Shown: piece by piece, positions 57,301 through 64,000 of the stretch
Position numbering within the stretch: the stretch's first letter is position 1
Layout of the letters: each line of letters opens with the position of its first letter
NCBI GenBank assembly: GCA_021325675.1
Contig: JAJTCM010000008.1
Span: 1-64,000 of the forward strand
Direction: 5' to 3'
Source of the DNA: Crocinitomicaceae bacterium
GTDB lineage: Bacteria; Bacteroidota; Bacteroidia; Flavobacteriales_D; Crocinitomicaceae
DNA length: 64,000 bases
Position numbers and translations under genes: made by a program
The notes under the pieces: generated by a model
What the model saw: the letters and a program-made list of their open reading frames with translations, nothing else
Told to the model about the DNA's origin: nothing
The model's database searches: none

Positions 57301-59436
57301 GAATGAATAAATTCCCTCCTGTGAGGAACAGCTAGCATATTGAGGCGTCACCACAAATTTGTAGGAAAATTTGTTTTTGTTTGTAGGGCCGGGATTTGCC
57401 ACAACAGGAACATTATTTTTATAGAAAAACACCTGACCTTTGTAAAGATAATCGCCGGTTAGTGTTTTTTCATGATACGTCACACCATTGATTTGAAATA
57501 GCAGTTTTCCTTCTTTTTTGACGAGGGAAAGCACGTTATTATTTTTGACTGTATACTTCGGGTTGATTTCTACTCCGTCAACAATGAACTTTACGGTTTT
57601 GTTGTTCACATGAAAACCATATTTTACCGTATTGGTAGCGGCTGCAAAATCGGTCAACCCCAGGTTATATTTTTCTGTTGCGTCAACAATTGTAAAATCC
57701 AGATAGGTTTTCTCGATTTCATCATCCAGGTAAAAATTAAAATCTGTTGATGCATTCGTTTGATTAGATCTCAGCAAGTTGGTATTTTGAACAACCCCGG
57801 AGTTATTAAACATTGTTAAAGCTGGTAAAACTTTAACCTCCTGGCTGATAATCAAGAGACCGTTTGCGTCATACACCGAAACATAATAAACTTCGTTTTT
57901 TAAATCCGAAAAAATATGTTCTTTCAACAGGGAAGGTGTTTTTGTTTTATCCTCATTAGTAGCATCGATATCAAGTTGGGCCGGGTCGCCCTCAAAAAAT
58001 TTAGTTTTGTCCAGGTTGCCGTTGAATATAGATTCCTTCGTTAATTCATAAACTTCATCCAGACTGACAGATTTTCCGGTTGACAGCAAATAATGAAATG
58101 GCCCGGCAGCTCCTGTGTAAGAACTTATATCAACCGTTATAGATCCAACGAGGTCCGTGTCATTCCAACTGCTGATATATGGTTTTTTATTAATATTGAA
58201 AACGCTCACCCCTGTCATTGAAGCATTGTCCTTGAGCAAACCGCCCACTTTCAAATCGTTGGTGAAATTACCGGACTGCTGGTAAATCACTTTACCATTA
58301 AGCATCCATTGCAATCCTTTGCCATCATTAGAAATCAGTAAAGCGTCCCGGTTGCTGTACTCGGTAGTCAGCACAACGTTTCCGTGGTAAATTACCTGCA
58401 GCTGGTTTTCAGCCAGCATCATAAAGCCTGCTTCCAGGTTGGTATACTGACTGAATGTTGTACCGGTGTAAGTAATACCAAAAGCTTTGCTCAGCTGCTG
58501 CACATCGGCCACATATTGTACCCAGAAATAATCTTCATCACCGATTGTCGTTGTTGAAAGTGCGCTTCCCCAGCCTGTACTTGTTGTTTTACTCAGGGTT
58601 TTGCCACTTTGCTGTGTATTGCTGAAGCTCGTCCAGGCAAGGTCATTCCCTAACAAAAAATAACGTTCAAACTCACGGCCGTCACTGTCTTTAATATCTA
58701 AATAGTGCAGGCCTTTGGAAAAATCTTTTTCTTTAACAAAAGCATCCGGATAATGTAAGCGCTCACCCTTATCCCAGGAATATTCAAATACCGGGAAACC
58801 ACCCGTAATCTGCATTTTCATGGTATTAGCCGTATTGTCGATAATCGGGTCGACGACAATACGCTTGCTGTTGAAGGATACTTTTACATTTGAAAAAGTA
58901 GAGTTATTTGACGTCAGCTCAGCGCGCAGCATCAGTGTTTCAGTCGGATCAATCTTCACCCGGAGTATTTCAGTGCTTCCCACCGTAAAGAAAATCTCTT
59001 CGTCACGGCGCTCAATCTTCATTTCATCACTCGTTGTATAATTGACTAAAGCTGAAGCTTCATCCGCCGTAAACGCTTTTACCTTACCGTTGCTCTGGAA
59101 AGCGAAACCATAATCAATTGCATTGGTGATCTCGGTATTCTTGGAAGCTGTTACTGAAAACCCGATTTTCTTGGTCTGGTTCGTCGAGTTGGACGTATAC
59201 GTCATGTAACCGTTGTTCCGTGCAAAACGACTATCGGGCCCATTACCAAATAACATGTTTTCGGAAGTCGCTTTACCTGTACTGCTTGCACCGCTCGCAC
59301 GCTGAAGTGTCGTAGAACTGAACGTCACTTTGGAAAGGTTTTCCCAAACAACGTCATACATGGTCTGCCCCTTGGCTATACCGCAAAAAAGACAAAAAAT
59401 GAAACAAAGCAAGGGGTATGTAAGTCGCTTTTTCAT
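54328..59436 (-). CDS. exported beta-rich surface protein, cassette A (1702 aa)
   Basis: The signal peptide MKKRLTYPLLCFIFCLFCGIAKGQ is followed by about 690 residues closely matching the 1060-aa protein of cassette B (NMLFGN, YMTYTSNSTNQTKKIGF, DPIIDNTANTMKMQITGG). After that the sequence differs and gains Cys-rich Ig/PKD-like segments (about 990-1190; CPTCQAPGIHLDETRTFTLN), a filament-like region (about 1200-1480), a Gly-rich linker (FGGTGSTGGNPGAGG, about 1500) and a beta end (VYSFDLEVNIDGQIEIVKG). It has no clear T9SS sorting motif. It may be an adhesin or anchoring partner of the cassette; family not recognised. Confidence 0.7.
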   Translation of the reverse strand: MKKRLTYPLLCFIFCLFCGIAKGQTMYDVVWENLSKVTFSSTTLQRASGASSTGKATSENMLFGNGPDSRFARNNGYMTYTSNSTNQTKKIGFSVTASKNTEITNAIDYGFAFQSNGKVKAFTADEASALVNYTTSDEMKIERRDEEIFFTVGSTEILRVKIDPTETLMLRAELTSNNSTFSNVKVSFNSKRIVVDPIIDNTANTMKMQITGGFPVFEYSWDKGERLHYPDAFVKEKDFSKGLHYLDIKDSDGREFERYFLLGNDLAWTSFSNTQQSGKTLSKTTSTGWGSALSTTTIGDEDYFWVQYVADVQQLSKAFGITYTGTTFSQYTNLEAGFMMLAENQLQVIYHGNVVLTTEYSNRDALLISNDGKGLQWMLNGKVIYQQSGNFTNDLKVGGLLKDNASMTGVSVFNINKKPYISSWNDTDLVGSITVDISSYTGAAGPFHYLLSTGKSVSLDEVYELTKESIFNGNLDKTKFFEGDPAQLDIDATNEDKTKTPSLLKEHIFSDLKNEVYYVSVYDANGLLIISQEVKVLPALTMFNNSGVVQNTNLLRSNQTNASTDFNFYLDDEIEKTYLDFTIVDATEKYNLGLTDFAAATNTVKYGFHVNNKTVKFIVDGVEINPKYTVKNNNVLSLVKKEGKLLFQINGVTYHEKTLTGDYLYKGQVFFYKNNVPVVANPGPTNKNKFSYKFVVTPQYASCSSQEGIYSFKLTTDSQVQNITCSVTPLGGATPVFSDNSFNKNENVTSGPLNVGIYKVQGQVTYTAPNGVQLLTLTRNYTEYLFVGIEAEMTESQYANNRPEVQRQMFDHLISPNETGFIRFNPEGPLFHSEPGVTASLSGSNMFDIFQNIFYLTSTSYNDIAAESHTNTYLAFRDNYMFADLVYEGQTVVSRLRKQMFWNPGQVDEHTIVTRSTDVEPYVTVIFEPTVIKVYYSLNFDPNQPIRTIAREANRNYWFGKNWSDGEIVNITHSFKCYNSDCSLQILPLGPLCPQVDRSLSVVSETGTNLSQYTYSWQPAADVSCPTCQAPGIHLDETRTFTLNYSIDGDECPQLTREVVVLQENCMPQLCNFNIVAQPDEITCIREIVNLELTNRLLLTQNNVTIEWSPTTYNTDPDSYSTFVFPTTTTEYFVHVFIPGQDCPLQSVVVLRDRECEEEHNLTDIIGCCFSNYGAGVYVTDGTHLNVYCNVINEISIVGGNLEKGEFLNKGYINTTRDWIHNGQNKLFTTYEGKTYLFGDEQSLSGNSNIYYNDLILEGGTSAKKIFTDEYAFHSLKLNDNELATQNSTFSLLSENPNSLTRNTGFVTTEGDEGYLYRNIMNGASPFLYPMAGKFPVFRYRPLELKSNDLPSDVKIHFENINPTTSGLDVNVKAPNVEVVNDKYYYKLFSTQFVEGVFSPNISITAYYNPNDGDFQAFSHWKPSGEDNPAAWWGGTPGNSATTQLNNEGFLSATTTGPMNMNTENFTLARAGFYIGTENFGGTGSTGGNPGAGGTTITVVNTNGTPPSGGLGDPNGTGGTDPVVLTPNPVAGIYQINIDAGTCTIQGTIQFEVTENGTIDPATILYIYPDQPTTETNLLASDLYDIDTENSGLVLSSKPKNIKECVNKLKIMMGSLDDGNEAMILRLDANDLIAEDIIITDESGLLSFDNMVFYHNGALVTTLDIDNQNTSGLGWAPGVYSFDLEVNIDGQIEIVKGQFIVK

Positions 59437-59456
59437 GTGAATAATGTGGTTAATTT

Positions 59457-59822
59457 TTAAAAATTGATTTCTTCTTCAGCTTCGCCTTCCCGTTTCAGGT
59501 AAAGCTTACATCGATAAGTTCCTGTATTGAAAAGGCCTAGCCCAAAAATATAGCTGTTTTCACCCCGGCTGAGGGAATAAAAGTCTTTCGCGTCGTTTTC
59601 ACTCACTGAATACAAAGACTCAGATAAAATCAAGGTGTCAATTTCTGTTTCTTCCAGCAATACAATGCGTACAGTATCCAAATCCTGTAAATCCCCGGAA
59701 AGGGAAACAGAAAGGCCCAAACGGTTTTGAGACAAGGTATCGCTCAAAAATAAGCTTGTGGTTTGTGAAATTACCTGCTGGCATGAAAGCACAGCTAAGG
59801 CAGTGAATAGCGTCTTTTTCAT
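59457..59822 (-). CDS. small exported protein, first gene of cassette A (121 aa)
   Basis: The signal peptide MKKTLFTALAVLSCQQVISQ leads into a beta-rich acidic domain (LSQNRLGLSVSLSGDLQDLD; SYIFGLGLFNTGTYRCKLYL). It is about 85% identical by eye to the 122-aa protein at 17959-18327, and it likewise starts its cassette, 20 bp before the giant surface-protein gene. No family is known. The same order in both cassettes points to a shared function. Confidence 0.75.
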   Translation of the reverse strand: MKKTLFTALAVLSCQQVISQTTSLFLSDTLSQNRLGLSVSLSGDLQDLDTVRIVLLEETEIDTLILSESLYSVSENDAKDFYSLSRGENSYIFGLGLFNTGTYRCKLYLKREGEAEEEINF

Positions 59823-60115
59823 AAATAGTGATCTAACTTCAGTTCAAGAATGCGGTTAAACTTGATGGTTCAAAATTAAAGTAATTTCTTTTACTTTTAC
59901 AACGCACTTTTGCGAAAGTTTATTGTTCATTTCGCAAAATGCTTGTTTTTTAGGTATTTATACAGAAAAATAATTCTCGCTCATAGTATTTATACCTATA
60001 AAAACACGTATAAATACGCATATTGTTTTTTCTAAGAACTTGATTTTCAAATTATATTTCACATTTCTGTTCGGTGAAAATCAATCTTAAACTTAATTTT
60101 TCCTCTTCAACAAGA
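59823..60115 (-). promoter_or_regulatory. cassette A leader with two perfect inverted repeats
   Basis: This AT-rich non-coding leader is about 290 nt. It holds two perfect 10-bp inverted repeats, each with a 12-nt spacer: TTTTGCGAAA/TTTCGCAAAA (59908-59939) and GTATTTATAC/GTATAAATAC (59986-60017). A further direct copy of GTATTTATAC at 59954-59963 lies 32 bp (about three helical turns) from the next copy. Such spacing suggests protein binding sites or leader hairpins. No ORF is supported. Confidence 0.55.
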
Positions 60116-60144
60116 CAAAATTAATACCTGAAGAACGTAAACTA
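60116..60144 (-). promoter_or_regulatory. cassette A promoter with shared upstream element
   Basis: The -7 box TAATTTTG (60123-60116) fits TAnnTTTG. Eight bp upstream is TAGTTTACGTTCT (60144-60132), the same 13-mer at the same spacing as before cassette B. The usual -33 is replaced by AATA, so the 13-mer may be an activator site. Confidence 0.6.
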
Positions 60145-60174
60145 TTTATGTTTTGATAATATAAAAACAAAAAA

Positions 60175-60195
60175 AGCGCAAACAAAGTCTGCGCT
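60175..60195 (-). terminator. intrinsic terminator of the T9SS cargo unit
   Basis: The stem AGCGCA/TGCGCT with a 9-nt loop is followed on the minus strand by seven T. It lies 20 bp after the stop of the 273-aa gene and separates it from cassette A. Confidence 0.8.
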
Positions 60196-60215
60196 CATTT
60201 TAAAACTCAATTAGT

Positions 60216-61037
60216 TTACCGGTTCACATTAAATCTTCCATGTGTAAGTGATCCCTGGTTCTCTAAGCTGTAAACATAATTCCCGGGATCCAATGAAGAA
60301 ACATCAAGCTGGCAGTGCCCATTGTTTTCAATATAGCTAATCTGTATTTCTTTGCCCTGCAAATCGAAAACATGCAGCTTAGCCCCCGGTTTTGTTGGAA
60401 CAAAGAGCCTCTCGCTGCACGGATTTGGAAAAGCCATAGACGATAAACCGGGGTTTTCATTCAAACCAGCTGTGCCATCGAAGGAGACATCGTCAATAAA
60501 CACTTCTGATCCTGCGTGAAAATCCGAGCCGGTGTTCGGGCCAATGATCGCAAACTGGATAATAATCGTGTCCGCAGTTTCCTGGCCGAAATAAGTGAGC
60601 GGAACAGATAAAGGGGTATAAGAAGCAACGGCCGTTCCTGAAGCGATTGCTCCCGAACCGATAGCAGTCCCGTTGTTATAGCAGGCAACATTCACCGAAA
60701 AACGGTCGCCGCCCTGCGGGTTGAACTTATAAAACAGGTTCAGCGCGGTATGGTTCTGCGAAACGGCAAAACCTAAACCCTCTTCCCCGGCCTGGAGGAA
60801 AGGCGGCACTAAAGTTCCAAAAAAGGAAACCACCTCCCCGCGAACGGCTTTCGATCCGCCATGCTGATCCGTCGTTTCTGAAATTGTGACAAGGCCCGCC
60901 CCAACGGAATTAGACGTTGACCAATTGTCCGGATCACCGGCAGTCCAGTTTTCAAAACCGGAGTTTAAAACTTGTGCCTGGGCAGCAAATCCCAATGCAA
61001 GCGCGCCAATCAAATTAAAAAAGTACTTGTTTTTCAT
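60216..61037 (-). CDS. T9SS cargo, jelly-roll-like exported protein (273 aa)
   Basis: The signal peptide MKNKYFFNLIGALALGFAAQAQ is followed by a jelly-roll/galactose-binding-like domain (about 23-195). It starts with LNSGFENWTAGDPDNWS and ends with FIDDVSFDG. The C-terminal type A T9SS sorting domain is at about 205-273 (FPNPCSERLFV, VFDLQGKEIQ, LDPGNYVYSL, RFNVNR). T9SS exports and anchors or releases such proteins at the cell surface. It lies 25 bp after the 703-aa gene. Ligand unknown. Confidence 0.8.
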   Translation of the reverse strand: MKNKYFFNLIGALALGFAAQAQVLNSGFENWTAGDPDNWSTSNSVGAGLVTISETTDQHGGSKAVRGEVVSFFGTLVPPFLQAGEEGLGFAVSQNHTALNLFYKFNPQGGDRFSVNVACYNNGTAIGSGAIASGTAVASYTPLSVPLTYFGQETADTIIIQFAIIGPNTGSDFHAGSEVFIDDVSFDGTAGLNENPGLSSMAFPNPCSERLFVPTKPGAKLHVFDLQGKEIQISYIENNGHCQLDVSSLDPGNYVYSLENQGSLTHGRFNVNR

Positions 61038-61062
61038 AATATATCGTGTTTTAAATTTGCTT

Positions 61063-63174
61063 TTATTGTTTTACAAAACGGATGCTTTGTGTGTCGAATT
61101 TGAGGAGATAAACCCCTGCTTCCAGGTCACTGACGCTGAGCTGGCTTTCACCGGCATTGAGCTCCACTTTACGGATCAAACGGCCTTCGATATTGCAGAT
61201 TTCAGCGGAATTCTTCCCTAGGGTTTTTACAGTTAAAGTTTCTGAAACGGGATTTGGATAAATACTTAGGTATTCATTTTCAGCCAGGTGATCTACGGCA
61301 GCTGAGCCTAACTGGCTTAAAGGTCTTTTCCAAACACCTCCCTGTGTGGTACCGATAAACAAATCTGTTGCCCCTACAGCTGAGGTACGTACATTGTAGT
61401 TGTCTAATCCCTGGTTGATATCTGTCCAGCTGGCACCAAAATCATCCGATACAAACACCCCCACGTAGGAAGCAGCACAGCCAAAACCATTAAGCGGATT
61501 TCCTGTAGAGGCAATCAGCATGTTCCCGCTGACAGCAAGTGAAGTGACCGCACAAGCAGAAGTAATCCCCGTATTGGCGGGCGACCAGCTTGCACCGTTA
61601 TCCGTAGAAACATAAACCCCGTACGGTGCAGAGGAACCTGCAAAGATTTTTGTCCCGATTTTAGCCAAAGAGTACACCTGGAAAAAGAAAGGCAAACCCG
61701 TATTCATTTGCTGCCAGCTTGCTCCGTTGTCCGAAGAGCGGTAAACACCGCTTGCTGCCCCGGCAAATAAATCCGTACCGCTCGCCATCAGAGAATAGAC
61801 GTAATCACCGGCTAATCCAACCTGGGCCCAGGATGCGCCGTCGTTAGACGATTTGTAAATTCCATCAAGTGTCCCGACGTACAAATCAATTCCATTTCCT
61901 GCCAATACACTTGAAAAAACATTATTTCCGGTGACCAATCCTGTACTTGCACTATTCCAGGATGCGCCGTTATCGGTTGTAACAAAGACCTGGTCACTCA
62001 CACCGGCAAATAGTTTTGTTCCTTTCGAAACCAAGGTGTAAACAATGTCCCAGGAAGTATTCAGGGACGTCATCGGAAGCCCGCTATTGATCCGGTCCCA
62101 GTTATTTCCGTTATCTGATGTGACAGCCAGGCCATTGGCAAAGGTCCCGGCGAATACTTTCCCGTTGACTGCCGCTAAAGAGAGGACATCACTGTGCGTC
62201 AAACCGGTGTTTATCAGGTTCCAGCTTGAACCGCCATTGTTTGAAATATAGGCATTATTGTAGGCTGTTCCTGCATATAAATTGGTGCCGTCAGATCCCA
62301 TACTTGTTACCCACAAGGTTTGCAAGCCGGTATTCATTTCAGCCCAGGTATCCCCGTTATCCGTTGAGCGGAAAATACCGCCACCGTAAATGGAACAGTA
62401 GATATTATTTCCATGAACCAGCAAGCGGTCATTAACACTCCCCGATACGAGTATGTTTTCCCAGCTGGTACCTCCATTCGTTGAACGGAAAATTCCATAC
62501 ATGGTGCTGGCGAAAATTGTTGTGCTGTTTTTTACCACAATAGAACCGATAGCGGTATCTGCGAGCGCCGACAAGGTCCACGACAAGCCTAAGTCTGACG
62601 TAGAATAAATACCATAAGACGTTGCTGCAAAAATCGTAGATCCCAGAAAGTCAGTTGCGGCGAGCTCGTTTAAGCTGAACCCGCTTATATCCGTGCTCAG
62701 GTCTATCCAGGTTGCGCCATTGTCGGAGGTCATTTCCATACCGGCAGCTGTTCCTGCAAAAATTCCGCTTTGCAATACAAGCAGGTCATTGATTTGCGGG
62801 TTGACCATGTCGTTGGTGACGTTGGTCCAGTTCAGGCCGTTATCCGAAGACAAAAATGCCCCCGCGTTTGTACCAGCCATGAGCATCGTTCCTCCCACAC
62901 CGAAAGTTGCAATGGAATTAACATAAGCTTCTTCGCCGTTTGGGTCTGAAGGGTCAATCATGCCGTTGTTCCTTTTATTCCAGTTTGTTCCGTTATCGGA
63001 AGATTGGAATAAACCACCGCCATTTGTTCCGGCATACACATTGGATGTCCCGAAAGCGAAACAGCGAATGGTGCTTCCTTCCGGGCCTTTGGTAAGCTCC
63101 CATTGGGCGTTCCCGGGGTTAAAACCTGTCCAAAGTGCAGCCAGCAGGCAACATAGTATAGTAATTTTTTTCAT
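61063..63174 (-). CDS. T9SS cargo with Asp-box (BNR) repeats (703 aa)
   Basis: The signal peptide MKKITILCCLLAALWTGFNPGNA is followed by a dozen or so Asp-box repeats of form SxDxGxxW (SSDNGTNW, STDNGDTW, SNNGGSSW, TSDNGNNW, SSDNGASW) across about 50-620. These build a beta-propeller like sialidases and photosystem assembly factors. The last 65 residues are a type A sorting domain (YPNPVSETLTV, ICNIEGRLIRKVEL, LEAGVYLLKF). No sialidase catalytic set is seen, so a binding or surface role is more likely. A Bacteroidota promoter lies upstream. Confidence 0.85.
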   Translation of the reverse strand: MKKITILCCLLAALWTGFNPGNAQWELTKGPEGSTIRCFAFGTSNVYAGTNGGGLFQSSDNGTNWNKRNNGMIDPSDPNGEEAYVNSIATFGVGGTMLMAGTNAGAFLSSDNGLNWTNVTNDMVNPQINDLLVLQSGIFAGTAAGMEMTSDNGATWIDLSTDISGFSLNELAATDFLGSTIFAATSYGIYSTSDLGLSWTLSALADTAIGSIVVKNSTTIFASTMYGIFRSTNGGTSWENILVSGSVNDRLLVHGNNIYCSIYGGGIFRSTDNGDTWAEMNTGLQTLWVTSMGSDGTNLYAGTAYNNAYISNNGGSSWNLINTGLTHSDVLSLAAVNGKVFAGTFANGLAVTSDNGNNWDRINSGLPMTSLNTSWDIVYTLVSKGTKLFAGVSDQVFVTTDNGASWNSASTGLVTGNNVFSSVLAGNGIDLYVGTLDGIYKSSNDGASWAQVGLAGDYVYSLMASGTDLFAGAASGVYRSSDNGASWQQMNTGLPFFFQVYSLAKIGTKIFAGSSAPYGVYVSTDNGASWSPANTGITSACAVTSLAVSGNMLIASTGNPLNGFGCAASYVGVFVSDDFGASWTDINQGLDNYNVRTSAVGATDLFIGTTQGGVWKRPLSQLGSAAVDHLAENEYLSIYPNPVSETLTVKTLGKNSAEICNIEGRLIRKVELNAGESQLSVSDLEAGVYLLKFDTQSIRFVKQ

Positions 63175-63204
63175 GGTGAAATTATATTAACTTGTTTCTG
63201 GAAG

Positions 63205-63235
63205 CAAAGCTACAGCAAGCTAAAAGTTCACACAA
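63205..63235 (-). promoter_or_regulatory. promoter for the T9SS cargo unit
   Basis: TTG (63235-63233), a 20-bp spacer and TAGCTTTG (63212-63205) match the Bacteroidota promoter consensus, about 30 bp before the ATG at 63174. Confidence 0.55.
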
Positions 63236-63255
63236 TAGAACAAAAGTTATACCTG

Positions 63256-63304
63256 ATCAGGGTCTGTAGGATCCACTCGGAAATCGCCCTGCAGACACTC
63301 TGAT
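63256..63304. other. imperfect hairpin after the response regulator gene
   Basis: ATCAGGGTCTG (63256-63266) pairs with CAGACACTCTGAT (63292-63304) with a 2-nt bulge and a 25-nt loop. It begins 4 bp after the regulator stop. There is no strong T run, so it is only a weak terminator candidate. Confidence 0.3.
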
Positions 63305-63308
63305 ATTC

Positions 63309-63941
63309 TCAATTTTTATAGATTTTATTTAACGCTTCCGTACGGTTCTGAACATGGAGCTTTTCGTAGATGTTGTGAATGTGCTGCCGGACGGTACCGG
63401 TAGTAATGCTGAGCTTATCGGCCACTTCTTTGTAAAGGAAACCTTTGGCAAGCAATTCCATAATTTCTTTTTCGCGCTTGCTGAGCAGCTTGAAATCTTC
63501 GTTCACCTGGTGGTCTTTTTGCTGGAAGGTCGTTACGAGCTTGCGTGCGATCTGGGCGCTCATGGGTGAGCCTCCGTTATACAGCTCCACGATGGATTCG
63601 ATCATTTTCTGGCCCGGCGTATTTTTAAGCAGGTAACCCGAAGCGCCGGCCGCGAGGGCATCAAAAACCTGGTCGCTGTTTTCAAAAATGGTGAACATCA
63701 TAAACTGGGTTTGCGGACTGAGAGCCGAAGCCTGTTTTACACAGGAAATCCCGTCCATGCGCGGCAGGTTGATATCCATAATGACAATATCGGGCTGGAG
63801 GGCAGCAATGTCTTCGAGCGCATCTTCCGCACTTGAAAAGGAAGCCTGCAACTGCAATTCTGCCGATGAGCGAATGATGTTTTCCAGTTCCTGCCTGATC
63901 TCAGGCATGTCTTCCACGATACAAATGTTTATTTTCTTCAT
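63309..63941 (-). CDS. LuxR/NarL-family response regulator (210 aa)
   Basis: The receiver domain (about 1-120) has acidic residues Glu10/Asp11, phospho-acceptor Asp56 (DIVIMDINLPRMDG), Thr about 84 and Lys106 (YLLKNTP). A linker leads to a LuxR/GerE helix-turn-helix at about 147-205 (LSKREKEIMELLAKGFLYKEVADKLSITTGTVRQHIHNIYEKL). It would bind DNA when phosphorylated by a histidine kinase that is not in the window. Whether it controls the nearby cassettes is unknown. The promoter box TAATTTTG is just upstream. Confidence 0.92.
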   Translation of the reverse strand: MKKINICIVEDMPEIRQELENIIRSSAELQLQASFSSAEDALEDIAALQPDIVIMDINLPRMDGISCVKQASALSPQTQFMMFTIFENSDQVFDALAAGASGYLLKNTPGQKMIESIVELYNGGSPMSAQIARKLVTTFQQKDHQVNEDFKLLSKREKEIMELLAKGFLYKEVADKLSITTGTVRQHIHNIYEKLHVQNRTEALNKIYKN

Positions 63942-63961
63942 AGCTTCTTCCTTTTCGGGAA

Positions 63962-63969
63962 CAAAATTA
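63962..63969 (-). promoter_or_regulatory. -7 box for the response regulator gene
   Basis: TAATTTTG on the minus strand lies 20 bp before the ATG at 63941. No TTTG is seen 19 bp upstream, so this is tentative. Confidence 0.35.
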
Positions 63970-64000
63970 AGCGAAGCCCGTCCTTCTTCCTATATAACCT

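Noticed and set aside
61063-63174. Sialidase function for the Asp-box protein
   Set aside because: Asp-box repeats alone do not show catalysis; no arginine triad or other catalytic set is visible.
1-64000. CRISPR array, tRNA or rRNA genes
   Set aside because: No regularly spaced repeat-spacer pattern, cloverleaf or rRNA-like conserved stretch was noticed by eye.

Overview
The window looks like a Bacteroidota chromosome, probably Flavobacteriales (Fluviicola/Crocinitomicaceae-like; this placement is inference). The grounds are two proteins with type A C-terminal sorting domains of the type IX secretion system, several TAnnTTTG -7 promoter boxes, few Shine-Dalgarno sequences, and giant exported SpvB-like and RHS proteins with PKD-type repeats. 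Every convincing gene is on the minus strand, so genes are read from high to low coordinates.

Layout from right to left. (1) 63309-63941 encodes a LuxR/NarL-type response regulator. (2) 63174-60216 is a two-gene unit of T9SS cargo: an Asp-box (BNR) repeat protein and a jelly-roll-like protein, ended by a good intrinsic terminator. (3) 59822-31106 is giant-protein cassette A. It holds a 121-aa exported protein, a 1702-aa surface protein, a membrane-anchored OmpH/Skp-like protein, a lipoprotein, a 2046-aa SpvB/TcB-like protein, a 232-aa exported protein, a 1412-aa protein that matches the front half of an RHS protein, a Peptidase_S74 protein, a 2862-aa PKD+RHS protein, and a membrane MORN-repeat protein. 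(4) 31004-30786 is a small coiled-coil lipoprotein. (5) 30589-18646 encodes a type II secretion/type IV pilus-like apparatus in two units: a MORN protein, a GspK-like protein, two pseudopilins and GspF; then GspG, a mini prepilin peptidase, GspE, GspD, GspL-like, GspM/PilO-like, a lipoprotein and GspC/PilP-like. (6) 18327-360 is cassette B, a compact paralogue of A: 122-aa protein, 1060-aa surface protein, 2125-aa SpvB/TcB-like protein, 2531-aa RHS protein with a variable tip, and a 114-aa candidate immunity protein. (7) The left edge (1 to about 289) is the end of an IS1-family-like element.

How the parts may work together (inference): the TcB-like and RHS-like proteins resemble the B and C parts of Tc toxins, which form a shell around a C-terminal toxin. 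The giant proteins have N-terminal export signals but no recognisable T9SS sorting domain, and both cassettes flank a Gsp apparatus. The Gsp apparatus is therefore a candidate exporter of the cassette products. The two cassettes share a 13-bp element at the same distance from a -7 box, which suggests common regulation. The sequence alone does not prove either point.
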